Assembly: GCA_018902385.1 (NCBI GenBank)
Contig: JABSSW010000005.1
Span: 496,001 to 560,000, forward strand
Direction: 5' to 3'
Source of the DNA: Physcia stellaris
Lineage: Eukaryota; Ascomycota; Lecanoromycetes; Caliciales; Physciaceae
Length of the DNA: 64,000 nt
In this document: positions 45,740-57,225 of the stretch, one piece after another
How the letters are laid out: the number at the start of each line of letters is the position of its first letter
How positions within the stretch are numbered: the stretch's first letter is position 1
Made by a program: the position numbers and the translations under genes
Notes under the pieces: model-generated
Databases searched by the model: none
Told to the model about the DNA's origin: nothing
What the model saw: only the letters and a program-made list of their open reading frames with translations

Positions 45740-45960
45740 AAGCCTTGCGCATTGCCGGAAAACAGGGCCGTTTTGTATGCGAAAACAACAGATATCCCAG
45801 ATGTGTTGGCGGTTGTTGACATGCCCGAGGAAGTGACCATTTTGCATGCGCATCCTGCAATTATTTCGAGATTTCTAGCCGTTGTCGGAGTGCCAGAGAA
45901 CAGGGCAAATTTGTATGCGTATCGTGCAAATATCCCAGCAACGGTTATACTTCTTGATTC
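45740..45960. repeat. Degenerate repeat of about 70-75 bp in the retrotransposon 3' region
   Basis: On the plus strand, three diverged units each encode a (L/M/V)PE-x-x-A/T-x-LYA/HA-like stretch followed by an IP.../FLAVV... segment, 23-25 residues apart. The unit is visible at the DNA level too (CAGGGCC...TTGTATGCG; CAGGGCA...TTGTATGCG). Its role is unknown. Confidence 0.55.
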
Positions 45961-46153
45961 GATATGCTCCGGCCCCTATACGGTCTTTATTTTCACCTTC
46001 GGCAGCCCCTTATGCTTCGGCTTCGGGGCCAGGTCCACAATAGAGCTCAGAAGTGACATCCGAGCAGGGTTATTCGTAGTATTGACCAGGCCAGCGGTCA
46101 GAGTGGGCGCATCCGTATCCACAACAACAGCAGTAACAGCATCAACAGTATCA

Positions 46154-47707
46154 TCAACAGAGGAGCACAAAGACTGCTCCCCCATAGAAGTCGGTATCCA
46201 CGGTATCCACGGTCTTGGCGGTCTCGATAGAATCAAGCGTGACATCTGCAGTGATAAAAGCGACACCCGAGGCAGAAGTACAGGTAGAAACCGAAGATAT
46301 GCTAGAGCCGATAGGTATAGTGGACGAACGACTCCAGACAAATGAGGGTGTTTCGACATCGGTTGTATAGGCCTCGAAGTCGATCTCAAGACTGAGGTCG
46401 AAAGCAGGGAGCGCAGGTAGTTCGTAGACAGAATGGGCCGAATCAGAAGCCTCCTCTGTTGTCTCCGAGTCCTCGGTTTGCTGTATTGACGGGTTTTTCG
46501 AAGTTGCACCCATTGCAGTACCAGAATCAAAAGCCTCAATAGCAGGACCATCCATGTCCATGAGATGCTTGGGAGACGGCATATCCATTGCGACCGAGAT
46601 CTCCAGATCCTCGGGGGATAATGCGGGCGGGTTTTTCGAAAATGCGTCATACATAGCAGCCAATGCAAAAACCTCCTGATTCAGGACCTCCATATCAACA
46701 GTGCAGCAACGACTCCAGCCAAATGAGTTATCCGACGCTGATTCGGTATCGGATGCGGGCGGGTTTTTCAAAGCCTCGTCAGATGTACTAGTATAACCAA
46801 AAACCTCCATTCTAGCAGGGGCAATCCATTTGCCAGGCCCTGAAGCAAGAATCTCATCGGTTGACTCAATGTCACTGGTATCCACGATACCATTGATCTC
46901 TGGTAAATCGCACGGCATTTGCTCCAAAACAGACGGAGACTCGTTGACAACAGGGATTTCGGGTAACGTTGGAGTGAGCGCAGGCCATTTGCGAGGCCCA
47001 GAAGTAAGAATCTCGTCCATTGCTCCGGTATCACTAGAATCCACGGCATCTGCACTGGTCTCCGACATTTCAGGCCGTATTTGCTCCAGAACAGGCGGAG
47101 ACTCGTCAACAGAACTGGTATCGAGTAACGGCTTTGGCAGGCTCTTAGGGGCGATGGTCCATTTGACGGATTCTGAAGCAGTAGGCTTTGCGGGGGTCTC
47201 GGTATCCGTGATATCCACAGCTTCATTGATCTCCTTCAGAATAGGTTGCTGTTCCTCCAGAATAGACTGAGACTCGTAGAGTTTCTGGGTTCGAACAGTA
47301 GAGACACCATTAACGAGACCAATATCAACGAATTCCTGGAGTTGTTGCAAGGCCACTTGATACTCCATCTGAAGTTTTCGCTCCTTTTTCTGACGAAGTT
47401 TCCGTTCCTCCTTCAGCATCTTTCGCTCTGCAATGATGTATGCATCGAACAGATTCTTGACAGGTTTGTTTGCAAGATAATCGAAAAGCCTTGTGCTCTT
47501 GACCCCTTTGATCCACTTCTCGATGACAAAAGCTAGCCATATCAACTCTCCTTCAGAAAGCGTAACATCTTTCGTTTTATCCCTGTAGCCAAGCTCAACA
47601 ATAAAGGAGTTGTTGGTGCGCTCATAGTATTCCCGAATAGACTCCTTGCCTTGTTCTAGATTGCGGACCTTGTTTATCACATCGTACTGTGGTAAAATCG
47701 GCTTCAT
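46154..47707 (-). CDS. Gag-like protein of the LTR retrotransposon
   Basis: I start at the ATG giving MKPILPQYDV, giving 517 residues; the open frame extends a few codons upstream without an ATG. The first 150 residues resemble a retroviral-type gag/capsid region of fungal elements: NLEQGKESIREYYERTN, SEGELIWLAFVIEKWIKGV, LFDYLANKPVKNLFDAYI, followed by a basic coiled-coil (KEERKLRQKKERKLQMEY). The next part has about three diverged repeats of 60 residues, each ending near a G-P-x-K-W motif (TSGPRKWPAL, ASGPGKWIAP) and containing (V/I)NE/DESP-x-VLEQ. The rest is acidic and Ser/Thr-rich. No CCHC zinc knuckle is visible. The protein presumably packages the element's RNA into particles supplied with pol from an autonomous relative. 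Confidence 0.75.
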   Translation of the reverse strand: MKPILPQYDVINKVRNLEQGKESIREYYERTNNSFIVELGYRDKTKDVTLSEGELIWLAFVIEKWIKGVKSTRLFDYLANKPVKNLFDAYIIAERKMLKEERKLRQKKERKLQMEYQVALQQLQEFVDIGLVNGVSTVRTQKLYESQSILEEQQPILKEINEAVDITDTETPAKPTASESVKWTIAPKSLPKPLLDTSSVDESPPVLEQIRPEMSETSADAVDSSDTGAMDEILTSGPRKWPALTPTLPEIPVVNESPSVLEQMPCDLPEINGIVDTSDIESTDEILASGPGKWIAPARMEVFGYTSTSDEALKNPPASDTESASDNSFGWSRCCTVDMEVLNQEVFALAAMYDAFSKNPPALSPEDLEISVAMDMPSPKHLMDMDGPAIEAFDSGTAMGATSKNPSIQQTEDSETTEEASDSAHSVYELPALPAFDLSLEIDFEAYTTDVETPSFVWSRSSTIPIGSSISSVSTCTSASGVAFITADVTLDSIETAKTVDTVDTDFYGGAVFVLLC

Positions 47708-48471
47708 GATGGTGATACTAATTGATACAGGAACAACTCCAGCCAAATGAGTGAACAGACTACCTTGTCGAGTCCTGAATCAGAATGCCGAAGCCGAGAC
47801 CTGAAGCAGAGTGCCGAAAGAAGTGAGCAGACTATTGAGGCCGAGTTCTGAAGAAACTATCGAAGCCAAGTCCTGAAGCAGGATGCTGAGACCATTGCGA
47901 ACGAATACAGGCCGACTGTCTTCTTGACAAAAGGTACACACTCTGCCCGCTAATCTTGTACCATGAACGAAGTACCCCGGTCAAGCACCGAGTATTGACG
48001 TGATCCCGGAAATGATAGAAGCGCTCGCACGGATATCGAGGTCGCTTGTGGATAATGCGCTTTGACTGAGTCGCTTCAGAGGCCCAGCCAGGCCAATAAT
48101 AGCAGTCCTTCGTAACCGCTCTTCCTCAATATCCGTAATGAGGGCCCAAGCATCCGGTATAGGGGTATGCCTGGTGTTTTGCTTGCAAACGTGCAAGAAA
48201 TGCTGCTGCGAAAGGTACTGCGGAGTTAACAAACCGAGTATGTCCGAAATCGAGAGCAGAGAGTACAACGTGCTGGCTAAGACTACCCGTCAATTATAAG
48301 CCGTATGGAGTTGGAACTTCGCCGTTCAATAGTAATAGTATAGAGGACTTCGCCGTCCGAAAAGATAGACTGTCCGTAGCCTGGTTGTTGTGTAATAAAG
48401 GAGCTCGATTCTGCTGTCTCAAAGGGTGAACAGTGGGCGGCCAACGGCGACCCTTACTGCCAGTCGTCCTT

Positions 48472-48487
48472 CCGAGAATGGGCACCA
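48472..48487 (-). other. tRNA primer-binding site
   Basis: Directly after the 5' LTR the minus strand reads TGGTGCCCATTCTCGG. Its complement ends in CCA and parses as a tRNA 3' end: T-stem CCGAG, seven acceptor bases AATGGGC, discriminator A, CCA. The tRNA species was not identified; its 5' end should begin GCCCATT. Confidence 0.75.
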
Positions 48488-48707
48488 GAAAAGAGGATAA
48501 TTAGCACAGTGGCAGGAGGTCACAATCGAGGCCCAATAGAGTCAATTATCGAACGTATTGCTCCTGGTGTAAGGTGTGTGGATTATGACTATCTAGGAGG
48601 GTGCTACAGGCGGTTTTGTAGAAGACCGAATGCCAAGCATATAAGGCTAGTCACGTGCAACTCGCTTAATGGGCCAATAGCCAGTTTCCTGTTACTCCCC
48701 TCCAACA
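48487..48707 (-). repeat. 5' LTR
   Basis: Identical to 45227-45447, offset 3,260 bp. It is expected to hold the element's promoter. Confidence 0.9.
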
Positions 48708-48712
48708 CGGCC
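48708..48712. repeat. Target-site duplication, right copy (CGGCC)
   Basis: Matches 45222-45226 exactly and abuts the end of the right LTR. Confidence 0.8.
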
Positions 48713-49522
48713 AGTATCCGTAATAGTACTAGTGAGTCGTGGCTAACAAGACAAGGCGGCATTAATAGATTCAAGTGTGAACCCGTGGAGCGCCCCCACA
48801 ATCCGTAACCAGTCAATTTATTGCCCAGCCTCATGTGGCATCATGGCATGCCCGTGTCAATAAAGCCATGGATGATGGGGCGCCACTATTAGGCGCCATG
48901 ACTCAGTTTAGCGAGTCAATTGGCCATCACATTTGGCGCTTGCGCAGGTCCCCATCCCCGCGAGCCCCGGTCCCAGTCCCGCTTCGACCATCTAAATTGG
49001 ACTTGGGACCCTCACTCTGACACTCCTTCGTACTTTTTGTCCCTTTTCAGCTGGATCTGTAAGGAAGTAACCTTGGTATTTTGCAAGAAAGGAATGGTCT
49101 CTTCTGCATTCGTCTTCGCATCCAGTCTGTTTGGACTTTGAACTTTTGGGCTGGATAGTGGCGGATACCGAGCATGAGCTTGACTTGAAAGAGTCACCCT
49201 AACTCTGCAGGACCACGTCTTTTACTGCAACCATAACGGCAGGTGTAGGTACGGACCGCGTTATCATGCTCGACCGTTGTGTTGGCAGAGCCGAAGCTGT
49301 CAAGATGCCTCGATCTTACGGGTCGTTCTATATCTTGTACGACTTCTCCTTTCTTCCTCAGTCATCCTTTCCGTCGTCAATCTCGATCTTTCCCCCAGAG
49401 AAAGGTGCTACACTCGTTACGCGTGACCGTGTTCTGTACTTCCTGGTAGAGCTTTCACTTGTTTCTGTTATCTGTCTTACGTCTAGAGTCATTCCGCCAC
49501 ATCTATCTGTGTACTTATCGCG
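48713..49522. other. Intergenic, promoter of the WSC gene
   Basis: No gene recognised. The frame crossing the right LTR boundary into this DNA (48509-48808) is an LTR read-through, not a gene. Confidence 0.4.
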
Positions 49523-52500
49523 ATGTTGTTGCGATTGCTCCTTGCAATTGGAGCTATACCATGGCTCGTCCGCTCTCTAGCACCCACGGATGAGATCTCA
49601 GACGCGGATCCTGCACAATCTGGATACCTCCCTAATCATAATATTCAACCGGCCATTGTTGGCTCGCCATCTTTCGGCATTCTGTGGACGAATACGTATA
49701 ACGTGAAGGAAAAATGGTACGCGAAGCCGCTGGTTTATACTCCGCCTGGCCAAAAACAGCTGGTCTTCACTGCCTCAAATCAGAATTGGATTCGTACTGT
49801 GGATGCTGTCACTGGCCAATTGCTCAAATCTCGCCAAGTGTTGCCGCCTTTCCTTGCAAGCGAGCTTGGCTGTCAAGACATGCCAGACTTCATAGGTCTG
49901 TTTACTCAAGCAAACTGTCTCCCCGACATGAGTAGCCACTGAGAGAACTTAGGGGTTTCTGGAACTCCGGTAATTGATCCAAGCACCAACACCGCCTACT
50001 TCTTTGCAAAAGGCTACAAGAACGATGCTTCAAGCGGTGGCGTAGCCAATGGTATCTATAGGTGCGTCTCTCTGAAATGCTTTTCCCAGGATCAACTGAC
50101 CATAACAGGTTCTATGCCATTGATGTTCTTGACCTGACAGATCGGCCCGGCTTTCCCATATTGATCGATGGACATAACGCTGACAATGACCCCACTCGAT
50201 ACTTCATCGGTGGCACTGTGCTTCAGCGGCCGTCTCTTACAATGATCGGCAATGTCATTTATGGAACATTTGGCGGCCATTGTGACTTGTTCAATTATAC
50301 TGGCATGATTGCTGCTGTTAGTACGGTTCCTGGCGTCGGTGTGACTAACCTATTCGCCATGGAGGCTTCACCGGGTGCCCCTCCTCTCACCACAGACATC
50401 ATGAAACAGGTAGGTGGCAAGTCTGGCATCTGGATGAGTGGTATGCCCCCATCAACAGATGGCTCTCGTATCTTTATTGTTAGTGGGAATGGCATCGGTC
50501 ATGAGAACAAAGATACACCAGCATCTGGACGGAGTCCCCTGTCTACCCTTGATGAGGTCGTCGCGAACTTTGACGTGAGCGGCGGCAAGAAGCTTTCGTT
50601 GCAGGATTACTTCGAGCCATACGAGTACATTGGTATGGATGCGGGCGATCGAGATCTAGGTTCAGGGGGGGTGACACTGCTCGACCCCACGGTATTCAAG
50701 GGAACAAGCGGCGTCAATCGACTAGGCGTAACTATTGGTAAGAATGGAAAGGTGAGGACAGTGAGTGCACGTTCCTAGATCACACTAATAGGTTCTAGGC
50801 TTATGTGATGAACGTCGATAACTTGGGTGGCTATAAACTCGGTCCAGGTGCGACTGACAACATCATTCAAACTATCAATACAGACAACGCAGTATTCGGT
50901 GGCGCTGGCTCTTACCCGCTAGAAGGGGGTTTTATATACTTTACCCCCGTTGGCTTTCCCACGTATGCTTACAAGCTTGGCCATGATCAGAATGGGAATC
51001 CACTGTTCAGCAAGGTTGGTCAAACTCCCGACAACTCTGCCGGCCGTGTTGGTGTTGGTGTTCCAACTATCACTACTTACAAAGGTACAATCAGTATGTT
51101 ATGGATGTTTCATCGTCCGCTAACAATCACAGGTCAACCTGGAACTGGTATCGTTTGGGTTACCGATGTTGAAGCAGGCCTGAAAGCATACAAGGCTGTT
51201 CCAGATGCAAATGGAGCCTTGGTCAAAATCAATATTCCGCCCACCGGAGGACTCAATAAATTCCAAAGACCCGCATTCGGTGACAGTAGGTTATATGTGA
51301 CTGACAACAAGGCTCGCTTAATCTGCCTTGGATCTCCAGTTTCGCTGCCTCTGAATTGCAGTTCCCCCCTCGACTTCGGGGAGCTTCCTTTTGGATCGAC
51401 CAAAACCCTGAAGATACAGTGTACAGCCTTGATAGATGTTACCAAAATCACCGGTCTGAGCATACCTGATCTCGTAAGTGTTCCCCACATATGCTTGGCC
51501 GGCTCATCGAATGCTGACAATTGTCAGACCTTCCAAGCCACCAACGATTCGCTTCCACAAGGCAGTTTGAAGGCCGGAGATACCTTCACTTTCCCAGTTA
51601 CCTGGAACCTAACAAAGGCGGGCATCAAAGATGAGTCTGGAGCATCTTACGGATCTGTGAGCCCTGGAGTGAAGAGTAGCTCTTTGACGATATCAACTAC
51701 AAACGCCGTGGCAAAATACTCAAACTCGTTGCCAATTACCTTGCAGGGTAACGAAGTCAGCAGCGCCCCTTTCTTGTCTCTTTCGCCAGCGGAAGTCGAT
51801 ATGGGAGGAATTGTTGTTAGCGGACCAGGTGCTGCTACAGGTCTGGATTCTTCCTTTATCCTTGCGAACATTGGATCGTCACCACTCAAAATCACTGGTA
51901 TAGCTTGGACTAGTGGCGATTTCGATGATGATGATGATGCGGCCGGCTTTACGAATACAACGAAGCAAGGCACAATTACCACCATCGGGAACGGCTTTAC
52001 TTCTCAAGACCTCCCAGGTGCAGGCTCGATTATCAATCCGGGTCAAAGCTTGACCGTTCCAGTAAATTTCAAGTCAGACAAAGTCGGTAATTACCAGAGT
52101 CTACTGCAGTTCTGGACCACTGGTGGTAACAGAAACATCCTGTTCACAGCGAGTGCGACGACATCCCCCATCGCCGAACTCGCTGTAGAAACGGGTGAAG
52201 GAGGCTGGGACACGTCTGGTGACATGAATTTTGGCACCGTTCTTGCTGGAAATACAGTCACACGACGTATTCGGATATGCAACAAAGGTGGATCTCCCCT
52301 ATTAATCACCAAGAGTAAACCTCCTATCCAGGCCGAGCTTCGAGCGGAGAACCCGACACAAGATCTCCACGAAGGACAGTCTATTCCTGTTGGTCAATGT
52401 GCTTATGGACCTATTGATATTGCTGCGGCGCCTGAAGCAGCCAACGTCCCATCCCATGATGTGTCCGATGTTTGGGTTCTTAACACTGATGACCTGACCT

Positions 52501-54177
52501 TCGGCGTTCACGAAGTCGGGATTAAAGCTACCATTGTATCTAGACAACTGGGCCCAAAAGATGGAAATGGTGCTGCGAAGTACCAATACCTCGGATGCTA
52601 CTTGGATCAACCACGTCAAATGCAGCAAAAGTACAACCTTGGTACAGCCAACGAAAACGGAGCATGCCAGAAGCAGTGTCTAGGCAATGGATACCGCTTC
52701 GCCAGTACCGAATATCACGTGGAATGCTGGTGTGGCAACAACCCTCCCAATGCAACTCTGTACAGGCCCGAAAGCGCAAAGAAGTGCACGTTTGGTTGCG
52801 CAAATGACACAACGCAGGCTTGCGGTGGTGATGGAACGTATGCATCAATTTACTATGATGTGTCCAAGTACACTCCTGATTGCAAAGCGATACCCTGCGG
52901 ACCTTCTTCATCATCTTCTACTTCCGGCACTTCTTCAACCCTGTCAGCGTCCTCGAAATCGTCTACATCTTCGATCTTATCCACGTCTTCGATTCCGACT
53001 TCGTCTTCGTCTTCTAAGTCGTCTATTTCTTCAACTTCCTCCGCGTCTTCAATTTCGTCAACGTCTTCGACTTCGTCCGTGTCTCCAACGTCGTTCTCCA
53101 CCTCTTCAAAAACATCTACTTCTTCAATATCATCTTCAACTTTTTCTTCGTCTTCTAAATCGTCTACTTCTTCAACCTCATCCGGGTCTTCAACCTCGTC
53201 TGGGTCTTCAACCTCGTCCGGGTCTTCAACCTCATCCGGGTCTTTAATATCTTCTATGTCCTCTACATCTTCTGCACCCACAGCTACGTCGACGAATCCA
53301 GGCAACGCAGATTTCAAATCGCTTGGTTGCTACAAGGACGGAGCTGACAAAGCTGTTTCACCATTCCTCTTCCGTACCACCAGTGATACAATGACTGTGG
53401 ATACATGTCTTACCTATTGCAAAGACAAGGGAACCACTTATGCTGGCATCGAGTACAGGTAAATCAACCCCTTCAAGAACATCACCCGAGTGTTTGGCAA
53501 ATGTTAACATCAGATCCACTAGACGCGAATGCTACTGTGGCAATATCATTGCCTCGGACGCCACTGCAAATGCCAACGGATGTACCCTGACGTGCATGGG
53601 CAAGACCACGGAATACTGCGGAGGAAGTTTTCAGATGAATGTGTACAAGCTTATCAAGGCGTCTTCGCCCTCGACTACCTCGAAAAGTTCTGCAAGCTCA
53701 ACAGCCAAATCTTCCTCAACCCTCTCCACCTCAACGATTAGCCTTTACCAAACCACTCCATCCGCAACCGGCACACCCACATCAGGCTTCTACTCCCTAG
53801 GCTGCTACGCTGAGCCGTCCGGCCCAACACCCAAACCTTGGGCCCAGATTCTAGCATCAGACAACATGTCCCCTGAGGCATGCATCTCCGCAGCACAAGC
53901 CAAACTCACGGCGAACCCGCCCGTCACCTACCGTGTCCTAGGCCTCGAGTACGGTCGGGAGTGTTGGGGCCAAACGGCTGCGTTGACAAGCCAAACAAGC
54001 TTGGTCGGCAATCTCGCTTGCCCTTCCCCCTGCGCTGGGGATAAGAGCAAGAGCTGTGGGGGTAACAACATGTTCAATTATTATTCTACGACTAGCGGAC
54101 TAGGGACGAGTACGGCGCCGGTGGCGGTTAGGACTACGGGAACTATAAAAGCCAGTACTACTGCAAAAACGCAATAG
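49523..54177 (+). CDS. Secreted propeller / Ig-like / triple-WSC protein
   Basis: Seven exons (49523-49895, 49953-50061, 50109-50751, 50799-51084, 51133-51473, 51528-53458, 53523-54177) join in frame to give 1,445 residues. After the signal peptide MLLRLLLAIGAIPWLVRSLA comes a quinoprotein-like beta-propeller (to about 535: KPLVYTPPGQKQLVFTAS, GTPVIDPSTNTAYF). Three Ig-like modules of the ASH/HYDIN type follow (about 540-930; each opens like LDFGELPFGSTKTLKI or MNFGTVLAGNTVTRRI). Then come a WSC domain (about 935-1030: YLGCYLD, CWCGN, CGGDGTYASIY), a Ser/Thr-rich linker, and two more WSC domains (LGCYKDG...CYCGN...CGG; LGCYAE...CWGQ...CGG). WSC domains bind carbohydrate, often wall glucan. 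With no C-terminal membrane anchor it is probably secreted or wall-bound. Two introns (51085-51132, 51474-51527) are multiples of three without stops, so simple ORF reading hides them. Confidence 0.85.
53160..53245 (+). repeat. 18-bp minisatellite in the WSC-protein linker
   Basis: About four to five copies of a TCTTCAACCTCGTCCGGG-type unit encode SSTSSG repeats within the Ser-rich linker. Such coding repeats vary in length between strains of many fungi. Confidence 0.7.
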
Positions 54178-57100
54178 AAACGCGGAGGTTGATATGTAGG
54201 GGGCGAGATAGACCTCATAATTTCCTTGAATCTTTCATTCCAAGCCTACTTGTCGGCTTTCTTTTGGTTGTATCGGGGAAGTTGTGGCTTTACAGAACTA
54301 TGACAGCGTTGTATATATGACAGTGCGGGAGCTTGGGGTACATATTGGAGGGAAGTGGGTAGGGGTTGTAATTACTGCAAATGCTCTGAATTGACATCAA
54401 CTGTCTTCCAAAATTTGAAGGCTGAGATTTATTTTGATTTCGTATATGCTGGTATTTCTCTCGTTCATTAATTTGCAGCGATCTACTCTCTGAAGCTTTG
54501 GATGTTCATACACGAGAGGCCCCCTAAATCGAGCTCTGCTAAGACTACAGCATGGTACTAAAACCACGTAAGTCTAACTGCGAAAAGTTAGTATATTCTA
54601 TATCTAGGCCAAGCGCTTAATAAATCCACGCTTCTGCCGACTTTTGCCACATCTCCGCGCATTTAACACACAGTATCTAACGTTGGAAAGTAAACAAGCT
54701 CTGCCTTTGACAAGAGTCATGGACAAGTCATTCTCTGCAGAATGATCTCGCAAATCCTCCGGATCTTTCTGCAACTTAGAGATCAGCAAGGCCGCACAAG
54801 AAGTGGTGCATTTGGGTAGCGACGAAATAAATCGTCCTTGGAAGGCTACAAGACGTTAGACCCACTATCTATGAAGGGAACGCAAACAATCTACCAAAGC
54901 TATAGTGTCTTAAAAAGAATGGGAGAGGCCCAAGGACGGCGTCCCGTATTCTCTACACCAACGGAGATGGTGTTGATGGGAAAGCCAAGTATGGGGCAGC
55001 TCCTTGAGCCCTGTACCGAATCAAAGGGCCAGATGGACCTGGCAGACGATCTCAGCTCACCAAGAATGTCAACCGCACCAACGGTAAAATACAAGCGAGC
55101 AGAGGCTGAGGAGCATTATTGCGGTGAACAAGCGACGGGCAGGCGACGGACAGCTGGAAGCGAGACAACACATTGAGAGCAAGAGAATATGAGTACCAGG
55201 CTGTGGAGTATCAGGATACTGGCTAGCTGCGTCAAGACTACACCCTTGCTCAAAGATCCTGCGAGTGAGAGGACATCAAGGGAAATGACGTTGAGGACGA
55301 GAGTCTGCTCCGAACAAGGAGATTGCTACAGTAAGAGCCTATCAAGCCTCTGGAAATCAACGGCCGCTGGAGGTCAGCAAAGGGAAAGGACTATGGGCTG
55401 GAGACCGCCCGTGGCAAGAGCTTAACGAGTTCATGACTAAGGCCTGGCTGGCGAAAACAACACCCGTGCGGCCACTGTGATCAACTTTTGAAAGCCCTGG
55501 TCGCTTGGCCGCTCCTGGGCTTTGACTCTGGGCTATCAATTCAGAACGAAACCCTTCATTAGTCAGGTTTTCCTGCCATCTGCAGGGAACATTGCTGCTG
55601 ATGACGCACATCCACATGGGGCCCTTGCTACGGCGTTTTGAAATGGGGATAAAAGTTTACAGACCCGAAAGTCAAACGTTTTGGAACCCTGATCCCAGCA
55701 ACCGTAGAAGGTAAGCTTGCGGCACAGGTCAGGGTACGGAAGGAGTTCACTTCGATGGAAAGGTGGAAAGGTTCACGTCCATGGTGCAGCAAATGAATGC
55801 TCAGACGGAACACTTCAATCAGGGAACACTCTAAAACTTAACATCAGTTCACTCAATCCTACGTCGGTAGTGGTAAATTGAACATCTCCTTCTCGTGAGA
55901 ATACCGAGCACTGAGACTGTGCTCGGATACTTGTAACTATATTTATTGTGCATAATTTCTTTGACTTGCCAGCGGTAACACTAGACGTTCGTTCCCAGAT
56001 CTTTCAGACCGAGTCTACTCCTCTGCCGACGCCGGATGGAGGTACTTATGTGCAAAATAATCATACCACCTAGGCAGCCAAGCGTGGAATTAAATTCGGA
56101 TGGAAAGACGCCATTGGCCGCGAACAGCCACTAATCTCTGTCAGCGACCTGATTAAACAGCGTCGGTAATGGTTCTCCGATATATGGTCGACGGGCTCGC
56201 TGCAAGGCCGCACAACTTATGTGTGCCATAGTTGGAGCTTGATGGGCACCACGTAGTAGGCTAACATGCTTTGATTCAAGCTCACCGTTGTGCTGCTAGA
56301 ACGAAATGATAGTGGTTTGTGTTCTGTACTTCTCAAAAGTAGGCCTTTCTTCATCCCTCTTTAGGCTACAAATTGGACAGCCTTCGACACCGCCCAACAC
56401 CTCTTGGGAGCTACATCTTGTTTCACAACGCATGATGTCGATGCCAGCGATACTGGTGTAGTCACGATCGCATGGCATGCGATTTTCTTTTGCGGATTCG
56501 AGCCTGTATACGGTGCTCTAGACGCTCTACTGAAGTTATGTGCTCTCTGATCTCCGCCAAAGGGACAATTGCCACGAGACAATGTACCTTCCATTGCCTT
56601 AGCATGAACGATGCTCTCAGAAAGAGGTCGTTTGCTCATCGGTCGGAACGGTGGAAGCCCAAGCTGTGATGATGAATATGACATCGTCAATTCAAATTTG
56701 TGGTGGAAGACAATACTAGGGATATTGGAGGCCGGCTTTGTACCGTTTCCACGTGGTTCAAGAGGGGGTTAGAGCGAAAGAACAGGCCGAACTTGAATGA
56801 ATGAAGGAGCAATGATATGGATATTGAATCAAATGAGAAAGAAGATGAGCAAGAAAGCTAAGATGAGCATCCGCAGACGAGGACGAGGACGACCATGGAG
56901 GGAGCCAAGACGGCACAGTGGATTAGAACTACGCAATTGGTGGGAGATGAATGAGTCGACTGAGGAGATCATTCGGTGGGAGACAATCAGATGATATCCG
57001 CTTGACACTCAGATCGTGAAAATCTTCAGGCGCTTATCAGCGTGGGCTGTTTCAATAAGCGTATGGACGCTTTGAACATGAAAAAGCGCACTTACAGAGG

Positions 57101-57225
57101 TACTTCCGCTATGCTCATGGGTCATAGCAGAAGATGCATCACGGACATAATATCCCTCAACAACCCCAATTTTCCGCTCTCGGTAACCTGTTGAGAACCT
57201 TGGTCAATCCAAACCACCTCCGAGT
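54178..57225. other. Gene-poor stretch
   Basis: About 3 kb without a recognisable gene. Short ORFs at 54838-55176 and 56361-56690 have random composition. No repeat or RNA gene was identified. The last few hundred bases should carry the promoter of the next gene. Confidence 0.4.

Larger units (their letters stand above)
45227..48707 (-). mobile_element. Non-autonomous gag-only LTR retrotransposon (3,481 bp)
   Basis: Two identical 221-bp direct repeats bound the element and a CGGCC duplication flanks it. Read on the minus strand, the 5' LTR is the right copy (starting TGTTGGAGG), followed by a primer-binding site TGGTGCCCATTCTCGG, a long leader, a gag-like ORF (47707-46154) and a polypurine tract next to the 3' LTR. 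There is no protease, reverse transcriptase, RNase H or integrase. Such gag-only elements (TR-GAG type) depend on an autonomous partner for reverse transcription and integration. Identical LTRs and a perfect target duplication show a recent insertion. The LTRs are shorter than the roughly 400 bp at which RIP normally acts in Neurospora, so their identity does not argue against RIP. Confidence 0.9.

Noticed and set aside
47981-48268. 95-codon ORF in the retrotransposon leader (-)
   Set aside because: It has some protein-like character but no ATG and no clear splice join to gag; left as leader sequence.
54838-55176. 112-codon plus-strand ORF
   Set aside because: No signal, domain or splice partner; composition is not coding-like.
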